A stretch of DNA of 40,987 nucleotides from a virus, in IMG/VR virus record IMGVR_UViG_3300044679_000051, positions 1 to 40,987 of that record. One strand, given 5' to 3'. Shown piece after piece: positions 14,901-20,130 of this stretch. The notes under the pieces were generated by a model, which saw only the letters and a program-made list of their open reading frames with translations, had not been told where the DNA came from and ran no database searches. The translations under genes and the position numbers were made by a program. Each line of letters begins with the position of its first letter. The stretch's first letter is position 1.

Positions 14901-15068
14901 GTGGTTTCAGTAACTACGACGACTGTGACAATCAATGTAGATTCAACGACATTCACAACCTATATTTCTGGAGGAACGGCGACTCCCATTGCTCCAAATA
15001 ATCAGTTTGCTGAAATAGAACTTCATGGTTTTATCATAGATGTCTCGCCTTCAATGGACTTGTGCTAA
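11976..15068 (+). CDS. Tail nozzle / DNA stabilisation protein, P22 gp10-like, 1030 aa
   Basis: The opening MAQKLVVGPLPRGLRNDVTP, then LINAYQWRGRVKRKRGTETL, is typical of the large nozzle proteins that close the podovirus portal channel (P22 gp10-like). The body is beta-rich. Three FCCH-like modules sit at about residues 282-340, 723-785 and 934-1000, and INYATGEV at 136-144. At 1030 residues it is about twice P22 gp10; the modules account for part of the gain. The start follows the previous stop directly. Confidence 0.75.
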   Translation: MAQKLVVGPLPRGLRNDVTPFNVDNTSFPTLINAYQWRGRVKRKRGTETLGRLTFLFNSLIPSQNPTSNQTDIGVNGGTGIAQLLSGNYAIATFYPNASIVPGTVSLTDVSSTEVYTDLHEDGTLQGNLNLGHVGTINYATGEVVLLSSKGHSLTSIFQFYPDLPVMGIEDLALTSTQFPGTLAFDTVFSYNINTAFPFNIYNVSFYANPQTGFPGYTDYVQKTILTPTTWNGQDYQQFWTFNYQGALWATNGINVPFNVSNIGMQYAFISAVAINSASGPAVATITTTVNNPLVIGDFVFINEIVGMTGINWQTGYITAKPAANQITVTFPNAIIAGAYASGGIVQYLTNRSDTTVDNIRWYDGDPTDGTGVLPTPPTGLGWVNFMPPLSEATYIIADLPAAIYYLVGARMIIPFKDRLLFLGPVVQSSVAGSQVYLQDTIIYSQNGTPYYTASYKNFTNAAVDNPVDPKNQYNAILVPANQTAAPNAYFEDSTGFGGFKSAGISQPILTCSSNEDALIIGFSNCQTKLIYNGNDIDPFEFFYVNTEYGSGSTFSAVNFDRAVMTRGQKGYINTSQTDCGRFDLEILDEVFEMGLENNGNERVTAQRDFISEWVYFTYPNDEDQDTYKFPNQTLQFNYRDNSWAIFLESYTTYGSFRKSSGLTWGTVGSIYPTWADWNVPWNASLSNAEQPLVIGGNQQGFILFRNIGTGEGTSLYIQNVTGSTSTLTVPDHTLNEGDYIQISGVIGTYSSQLNGQIFSVSTIVDSNNFTINPSIVGVDGSGNPLTYLGLGLITRMYVPFIQTRQFPLGWDVGKKTRIGVQRYLLTATPNSQIQLQIYLSQDSANPYNTGPIYPSNNVDNDALVYSTVLFTCPESTNLGLSPYNTNLNMPTAITQDQIWHRNSTSLIGDTVQLGFTMSDEQMRAMTANGTPVTITGASQSNPCVLLCSSTFLPDQVIEIDGIVGMTQLNQNYYIVVSVTTTTVTINVDSTTFTTYISGGTATPIAPNNQFAEIELHGFIIDVSPSMDLC

Positions 15069-15069
15069 T

Positions 15070-15564
15070 ATGACATCAAATGTAGTAAATCAAACTCCCT
15101 ATCTTAGAACTTCAGTCAGATTTCCTGAAGAGTCTAAAGAGATGATTAGGGAATTAAGCAAGACCTATATTGATATTGCAGGCGCTGTTAATGCCAGGAC
15201 AATAGGAATATTCCCTAGCAATAATCCTGCGATCACAGGAAATGTTTGGTATTTCAGTGGGTTAAAATATCAGACGTTAAGAAAGATTTTTCCTTTTGGG
15301 GCCATCGCACCAGGAACAGCTTTAAACATTCCTTTAGGATTCGATAATTTTCAAACAATAGTAAACATCTATGGAACAATTCAGACACAGACGACTTATC
15401 GACCCCTTCCTTACATTGATCCCAGTTCTCTATCAAACGGGATGGCCATACTTGTTCAACCTATTGGGCCAAATGCAATTTTGAATGTTACAGTAAAATT
15501 AGGTTCAACAGCTCCTGCAGTCGTTTCAGGATTCGCAGTGATTGAATTTTTATCTGCTGTTTGA
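15070..15564 (+). CDS. Tail-region protein, 164 aa
   Basis: MTSNVVNQTPYLRTSVRFPE; N-terminal helix, then a beta domain (NVWYFSGLKYQTLRKIFPFG, ILVQPIGPNAILNVTVKL). ATG 15070 lies two bases after the nozzle stop; the ribosome site is poor, so translation may be coupled. Similar in size to small gp14/plug-type proteins near ejection genes, but no family is certain. Confidence 0.65.
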   Translation: MTSNVVNQTPYLRTSVRFPEESKEMIRELSKTYIDIAGAVNARTIGIFPSNNPAITGNVWYFSGLKYQTLRKIFPFGAIAPGTALNIPLGFDNFQTIVNIYGTIQTQTTYRPLPYIDPSSLSNGMAILVQPIGPNAILNVTVKLGSTAPAVVSGFAVIEFLSAV

Positions 15565-15588
15565 GTAAATCATTAATAGTGCTATGTT
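15561..15588 (+). promoter_or_regulatory. Candidate promoter of ejection-protein genes
   Basis: TTGAGT (15561-15566), 16 bp, TATGTT (15583-15588), 20 bp before the ATG at 15609. The same -10 hexamer occurs in the candidate portal promoter at 37696-37724. Confidence 0.4.
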
Positions 15589-15608
15589 TAGAAAAAAAGA
15601 GGTGAGTT

Positions 15609-16307
15609 ATGCCAGACATTAGAGCGCCAGGCGGCCAACGCGGAGATATTATTCCAAAGGGTTATAAAGCAGGTCAGCTTGCTCAGTATACACCTCAACA
15701 GATGCAACTTCATAAGCAAGGATTTGAACATGTTTCTCCAGAAAGTTATTTGGGCAGACTTTCACGCGGTGATGAAGGAATCTTTAACGAAATCGAAGCT
15801 CCTGCCTTAAGAGATTTCTCAGCTCTGCAAGGAAACATTGCTTCTAGATTTAGCGGGGGGGGGGCTGGTTCATTAGGTTCAAGACGTAGTAGTGGTTTTC
15901 AAAATACAATGAGCAAAGCAAGCCAAGATTTTGCAGGGGACTTAGCTTCAAGAAGACAACAACTACAAAGACAAGCTCTACAAGATTTAATGGGATTTAG
16001 TGATCAACTTCTCAATCAAAGACCCTATGAAAGATTTATGATGGAGAAACCTCCAAAGAAAGAAGGCTTCAACTGGCAGGGATTAGCAGGCGGTGCAGTA
16101 GGAGCTGCAGGAGGGTTTTTTGCAGGAGGACCTATGGGAGCAGTAACTGGAGCAAAAGCTGGATATGATATAGGAACAGGATTCCATTCAGGTGATTTCA
16201 GTAGTTCGATAGGATCTTTAGGAAAAGCTGGCTTATCAGCTTATGGAAATCAAAGGGCTGATCCTTCTGCTGGTTGGAAAGGCGCATTTCAAACTAATCC
16301 AGGATAA
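15609..16307 (+). CDS. Putative DNA ejection (internal virion) protein, 232 aa
   Basis: Arginine/glutamine-rich helical middle (ASRRQQLQRQALQDLM) followed by a glycine/alanine hydrophobic stretch at about 155-190 (GGAVGAAGGFFAGGPMGAV), the membrane-active pattern of small ejection proteins. GAGGTGAG gives a strong start. Ten consecutive G bases at codons 83-86 could slip during replication. First of three such genes in a row. Confidence 0.6.
   Translation: MPDIRAPGGQRGDIIPKGYKAGQLAQYTPQQMQLHKQGFEHVSPESYLGRLSRGDEGIFNEIEAPALRDFSALQGNIASRFSGGGAGSLGSRRSSGFQNTMSKASQDFAGDLASRRQQLQRQALQDLMGFSDQLLNQRPYERFMMEKPPKKEGFNWQGLAGGAVGAAGGFFAGGPMGAVTGAKAGYDIGTGFHSGDFSSSIGSLGKAGLSAYGNQRADPSAGWKGAFQTNPG
15855..15864. 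repeat. G10 homopolymer inside the first ejection gene
   Basis: AGC is followed by ten G in an AT-rich gene, encoding S-G-G-G-A. A change of one G would truncate or alter the protein, so the tract may vary between genomes or be a sequence-error site. Confidence 0.95.
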
Positions 16308-16310
16308 TTT

Positions 16311-17492
16311 ATGGCTATTCAAGTTTTTCAAGAAAAAAGAGAACCCACCTATTCAGAGAAGCTCAATGCTGGGATGCGGAAGGGAAGGGAATTGATTGAT
16401 CAATTCGAAAGAGAATCTCAGGAAAATCAGGCTTTGAAACAAAACTATGGAATCGATTTAGCCGGAATAAAAGATCCTAAGACTCGTGAACAGTTAATTT
16501 CTGGAGAATATGGATTAAGAAAACAGAATGCACAAAATCAACCCGATCCTCAAGAATTGATTGCCCATAAGAAGGCTAGAGATACAATTGAAAAACAATA
16601 CGGACCGGAAGCAGCTCAGATATTTGATGCGGCTCCTCAAGGTGGGAAAACAGAGATAATCAAGCATTTTCTTAATTTAAGCGAAAGAGGAATGAAATAT
16701 TCCGATATGCTAAATCAAGGACAACCTAAAGTTGAATCTCCTCCAGAAGGACAAGAATCCACACAGGCAAGAATGGTTGATTTTGATAAAGGTTTAAATC
16801 CAGCAGAACGAGCGAGGAGACAGGAAGCTAGATATGCTAAAAATCTTCCTCTTTATCAACAAAATGACACAAAAATTCAATCATTGGAGCACGAAGCAGA
16901 TTCTCTCGCAGTTTTGGAAGAACTTTCCCCAAAGATTTCTGGAATAGAAAGATTAAACATAAATCCTTCTACTGGATCTCTAATCATTCCGGCCCTTGCA
17001 TCTCCAGAAGCACAAACATTCTCAAAAACTGTTAATGATTTTACTGTTAATGCAAAAGATTCATTTGGAGCCAGAGTTTCTAATTTTGAATTAGATCGAT
17101 TTATGCAACGTTTGCCAACTCTTGCTAACTCAGAAGAAGGTAGGAGAGAAATCATTCGTCAAATGCAGCTTGTGAACCAAATGAATATCTTAAGAAATAA
17201 AGCGATTCAAGATGTTGTCGAAGAATATGGAGGAGTTAGAAATATTGATTATGATCAAGCTCTGAGATTGGCAGATAAACGCATTAAAACACCGCTCGAA
17301 TCTCTTAAAAAAGAATATCGAAGAGTTGATAAAAACCTTGATAATCAATATGACAAGAAGGCTAAAGAAATAAAATCTAAAACTCCATCTGGAAGAGTTA
17401 CATTAGAAAAAGATGGTAAATTTTATCATATTCCAAAAAATCAGTTAAAAAAAGTCATTGAAAGCAATAAAGGATATAAACTCGTACAATGA
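16311..17492 (+). CDS. Putative internal virion / ejection protein, 393 aa
   Basis: Soluble, strongly helical; N-terminal charged coiled coil (residues 1-60), and a better conserved-looking core at about 225-290 (ALASPEAQTFSKTVNDF, NAKDSFGARVSNFELDRFMQ). I recall this SFGARVS-x-F-[DE]L type of core from phage proteins beside ejection genes. Overlaps the next gene by ATGA. No lytic transglycosylase motif seen. Confidence 0.6.
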   Translation: MAIQVFQEKREPTYSEKLNAGMRKGRELIDQFERESQENQALKQNYGIDLAGIKDPKTREQLISGEYGLRKQNAQNQPDPQELIAHKKARDTIEKQYGPEAAQIFDAAPQGGKTEIIKHFLNLSERGMKYSDMLNQGQPKVESPPEGQESTQARMVDFDKGLNPAERARRQEARYAKNLPLYQQNDTKIQSLEHEADSLAVLEELSPKISGIERLNINPSTGSLIIPALASPEAQTFSKTVNDFTVNAKDSFGARVSNFELDRFMQRLPTLANSEEGRREIIRQMQLVNQMNILRNKAIQDVVEEYGGVRNIDYDQALRLADKRIKTPLESLKKEYRRVDKNLDNQYDKKAKEIKSKTPSGRVTLEKDGKFYHIPKNQLKKVIESNKGYKLVQ

Positions 17493-18973
17493 ATCCTATA
17501 TCTATTGATGATGAATTCGACATTATTCCGTTTGATGAGGATAACACTCCTTATGAAAGTATAGATGAAGATTTTGATATTGTTCCTTTTGAACCTGAAC
17601 AAAAACAAAATCAAGAAGAACTTCTACCATTATTTTCAAGAGAAGGCGAAGGTCAAATAGAACTCACTAACTTCCCTGAACAAGAACAACAACCTGAATT
17701 TGAAGAAATGCAAATGAGACAGGTTCCTCAACAAGGAATGCCTCAAGAGCAGATTCAAGATCCAATTCAACAGGAACAACAAGGTGAATTTCCTTTAGAA
17801 GGAGAGAATGATCTTGAAAGAGAAATAGAAAGAAATATTGCTCAGCAAACTGCTAGGATGGGAGAAGCGGCTATAGGTCTTCCTGGAGATGTTTGGTCAT
17901 TTGCTAAATCACTATTAGGTTTCGATCCTGAAACTAATCTTCCAACATCTGAAAAGTTAAGAGAATTTACAGAACAAGCTTCACAAGGATATCTAGAACC
18001 GCAAAATGAATTCGAATCAAGAGTTGGAGAATTACAGCAAGACATCACATCAATGATGACTCCTGGATCTAATGTTTATAGTCTAGCGAGAAATATTGGC
18101 ATTCCTGTTGTAGCCAATTTAGTAAAAGAAGGTATTAATATTGCTGGTGGAGACAAGATCGGGACGGGAGCTAAAATCGGGACAATGATCATTTTAGATC
18201 TGATTTCTCAAAGACGTGGAGGAGCTAAAAAATACGCTTCAAAACTCTTTGAAGAAGGAGATAAATTAGTTCCTAAAGGTGAAAAAGCATTTCTTCCTCA
18301 TTTTGAAACTTATTTGAAAACACTTGAAAAAACAATGGAAAGCGGAGGATCCCGACCTTCTACTTCAGAACCATTAAAGAAAATTAGAGAGCTTCTTGAA
18401 AGAAGCAAGAATGGAGAAATTGAAGTTAGAGAATTGATGGATTTTAGGCAGGCCATAAACGAAATTAAAGATTCAATGGGAGGGTATAATGTTGAAGTCC
18501 CTCCTAAAATAAAAAGAAAGATCATATTTAATCTAGATCAAGTTAAAGGCGAAGTTATCAAAGGTCTTGATGAATATGGAAAATTGAAAAATCCTAAATT
18601 CAGAGAATTAAATAAGGCCGCTAATGAATCCTGGGCTGCCATTGAGCAATCAGATAAGATGGCAACTTTCATCAAAAAAACAGTTAAAGACAGCATTAAA
18701 AACCCTGGAGTGAAACATATTTTAGGATTAGGAGGAGCTGGTTATGGAATAGTAGCTCATGGAGCTACTATAGCTAAAGCTTCTGCCGTTGCAGCAATTC
18801 CATTGTATGCAGGATATCAAACTTATAAAGTTCTACATCAAATAATAAAAAGTCCTACTCTTAGAAGATATTATGGGAATGTTCTGAAGGGAGCAGCATC
18901 TGGAAATGCTTCTCAAGTATTGATAAATGCTAAGGCATTAGATAAAGAACTTGAAGAAGAAGATCAGCCCTGA
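17489..18973 (+). CDS. Putative large ejection protein, 494 aa
   Basis: N-terminus has tandem FDIIPF / FDIVPF motifs (residues 10-32), then a glutamine/glutamate-rich disordered part to about 110, two helical domains, and a glycine/alanine-rich membrane-like segment near 410-450 (GLGGAGYGIVAHGATIAK). This is the layout of podovirus ejection proteins that pass through the tail and insert in the host envelope. Ends ten bases into a convergent gene. Confidence 0.6.
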   Translation: MNPISIDDEFDIIPFDEDNTPYESIDEDFDIVPFEPEQKQNQEELLPLFSREGEGQIELTNFPEQEQQPEFEEMQMRQVPQQGMPQEQIQDPIQQEQQGEFPLEGENDLEREIERNIAQQTARMGEAAIGLPGDVWSFAKSLLGFDPETNLPTSEKLREFTEQASQGYLEPQNEFESRVGELQQDITSMMTPGSNVYSLARNIGIPVVANLVKEGINIAGGDKIGTGAKIGTMIILDLISQRRGGAKKYASKLFEEGDKLVPKGEKAFLPHFETYLKTLEKTMESGGSRPSTSEPLKKIRELLERSKNGEIEVRELMDFRQAINEIKDSMGGYNVEVPPKIKRKIIFNLDQVKGEVIKGLDEYGKLKNPKFRELNKAANESWAAIEQSDKMATFIKKTVKDSIKNPGVKHILGLGGAGYGIVAHGATIAKASAVAAIPLYAGYQTYKVLHQIIKSPTLRRYYGNVLKGAASGNASQVLINAKALDKELEEEDQP

Positions 18974-19170
18974 TAATTATCATATTCAAGAAATTCTCTC
19001 TCTCTTTTCTCTTCTCTTTTTTTCTTAAGTTCTTCATCACCCATCCAAATGAAAAGAGAAATGAATAATTCTTTTATAAAATCGAAAATCCCTTTGAAAA
19101 TGCAATATAACAAAGATCCTATTATCAATAGGACTAATGCGTGAAAGAGAAAATCAAAAATTTGAATCAT
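18964..19170 (-). CDS. Small membrane protein, 68 aa
   Basis: MIQIFDFLFHALVLLIIGSL: hydrophobic at residues 5-48, likely two membrane passes, then a charged tail (EELKKKREEKRERE). TTAGGATAAAAT precedes the ATG. It is the last of five membrane microproteins in a leftward operon. Holin-like by size and topology; unproven. Confidence 0.7.
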   Translation of the reverse strand: MIQIFDFLFHALVLLIIGSLLYCIFKGIFDFIKELFISLFIWMGDEELKKKREEKREREFLEYDNYQG

Positions 19171-19182
19171 ATTTTATCCTAA

Positions 19183-19317
19183 TTAAATTTCTCCAAAATC
19201 TTCATCTTCTTGATTTAATCCTGATAATCCATACCATGCGACAAAAATTAGAAATACCACAACATATGATGCTTTAAAAGATATTTCAGAAGAAGATATC
19301 GAAAAAATGTTTAGCAA
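19183..19317 (-). CDS. Membrane microprotein, 44 aa, TTG start
   Basis: The frame reads SYVVVFLIFVAWYGLSGL, one membrane pass, then an acidic tail (NQEDEDFGEI). The proposed TTG overlaps the stop of the preceding gene (TTGCTAA). No ATG exists in this frame, so the start is tentative. The stop lies 13 bases before the next ATG. Confidence 0.5.
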   Translation of the reverse strand: MLNIFSISSSEISFKASYVVVFLIFVAWYGLSGLNQEDEDFGEI

Positions 19318-19382
19318 TCCGAATGCATAAGATACATCGCGAAAGGTAAAAAAAACATAAAAGCTAAAAATCCCATATTCAT
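19311..19382 (-). CDS. Membrane micropeptide, 23 aa
   Basis: MNMGFLAFMFFLPFAMYLMH, almost entirely one membrane helix. Its ATG overlaps the upstream stop (ATGA), with AAGGG just upstream. Tiny, but placement and coupling support expression. Confidence 0.5.
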   Translation of the reverse strand: MNMGFLAFMFFLPFAMYLMHSDC

Positions 19383-19534
19383 CCCTTATTTTCTTTCAAT
19401 AAATCAATAAACATTTGATAAAGCTGATCTACTCTTTGATTCGATGCCCGTATATCCGCATCTAGTTTAGTAAAAAGCCAAAAAGTAAACGCTCCTAATG
19501 ATCCAATAATTGCAATCGCTTGTGTCCAGTCCAT
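19379..19534 (-). CDS. Small membrane protein, 51 aa
   Basis: MDWTQAIAIIGSLGAFTFWL: N-terminal membrane helix, then a charged amphipathic helix (DADIRASNQRVDQLYQMFID). N-out helix plus coiled tail resembles small holin or anti-holin and hemolysin XhlA-like proteins. Ends in an ATGA overlap with the 23-residue frame. Confidence 0.7.
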   Translation of the reverse strand: MDWTQAIAIIGSLGAFTFWLFTKLDADIRASNQRVDQLYQMFIDLLKENKG

Positions 19535-19536
19535 TT

Positions 19537-19782
19537 TTAACCCACATTTTTATTCGATTTATCATCCTTAAGCATGCAGCAATCTTTGGAATAGAAAGCC
19601 CCTTCCATTCGATTAAGGCCTGTTCTTATCTCTTTTATTTCCGATTCCATTTTATCAAATCTCGAATCGATTTTATCAAATCTGCTTTTCATATCAGATT
19701 TAAAATTTCTGACAATGGCATACAACAGAGAAATAAATCCTACAGCTGTGCCTATTATTGTGCATATTTCTGCGTTCATCAT
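19537..19782 (-). CDS. Membrane-anchored coiled-coil protein, 81 aa
   Basis: Membrane helix at residues 6-25 (CTIIGTAVGFISLLYAIV), then heptad repeats with a near-duplicated FDKIDSRFDKMESE, and two cysteines near the end. The repeat SRFDK recurs at seven-residue steps. Topology fits XhlA/holin-associated proteins. Starts right after the RHH-like gene stop with AAGGAATAA. Confidence 0.75.
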   Translation of the reverse strand: MMNAEICTIIGTAVGFISLLYAIVRNFKSDMKSRFDKIDSRFDKMESEIKEIRTGLNRMEGAFYSKDCCMLKDDKSNKNVG

Positions 19783-19968
19783 TTATTCCTTCCCTTTCAT
19801 CTTCTTCAGCTGTTTCATCAATTTCACATGTTCTTCCTGAACCTCAACAAAGTTCTCAATCAACTGTGCTGTCTGTTTAGGTATGGACAAATCCATTTCG
19901 ACACAAAGGATCTTATATCTTTTGTATAGATTATCAGGAATTAAGAACCGCATTTCTTTCTGTTTCAT
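19783..19968 (-). CDS. Ribbon-helix-helix-like regulator, 61 aa
   Basis: An N-terminal strand (MRFLIPDNLYKRYKI), then two helices (VEMDLSIPKQTAQLIENFV) follow the Arc/CopG order, with a lysine-rich tail. The ATG coincides with the expected transcription start of the promoter at 19975-20003, so the mRNA would be leaderless, as for lambda cI from pRM. It heads the membrane-protein operon and probably regulates it. Confidence 0.6.
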   Translation of the reverse strand: MKQKEMRFLIPDNLYKRYKILCVEMDLSIPKQTAQLIENFVEVQEEHVKLMKQLKKMKGKE

Positions 19969-19974
19969 GATTCT

Positions 19975-20003
19975 ATTATATGGAAATGGGGAATCTTCCG
20001 CAA
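19975..20003 (-). promoter_or_regulatory. Strong leftward promoter, leaderless product
   Basis: Minus strand: TTGCGG (19998-20003), 17 bp, TATAAT (19975-19980), then six bases and the ATG at 19968. The consensus -10 and exact spacing make this one of the best promoters in the window. Confidence 0.7.
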
Positions 20004-20078
20004 GTAATTTCTCACTTTTCCATCATATTTTGCCTTAGTCTATTACACTTAACAACTTATGCCGATCCACACCTTCAT

Positions 20079-20107
20079 TTATATCTGCATAAAGCATAGA
20101 TTATAAT
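20079..20107 (+). promoter_or_regulatory. Promoter of the tail-fibre operon
   Basis: TTATAT (20079-20084), 17 bp, TATAAT (20102-20107), 23 bp before the ATG at 20131. The 162-base gap 19969-20130 holds this promoter and the leftward one; nothing else is seen in it. Confidence 0.55.
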
Positions 20108-20130
20108 TTAACAAACAACTAGGAGGCATT

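Noticed and set aside
15609-18973. Ejection-type genes considered as lysins
   Set aside because: No catalytic motifs of lysozymes, amidases or transglycosylases; sequence fits internal virion proteins better.
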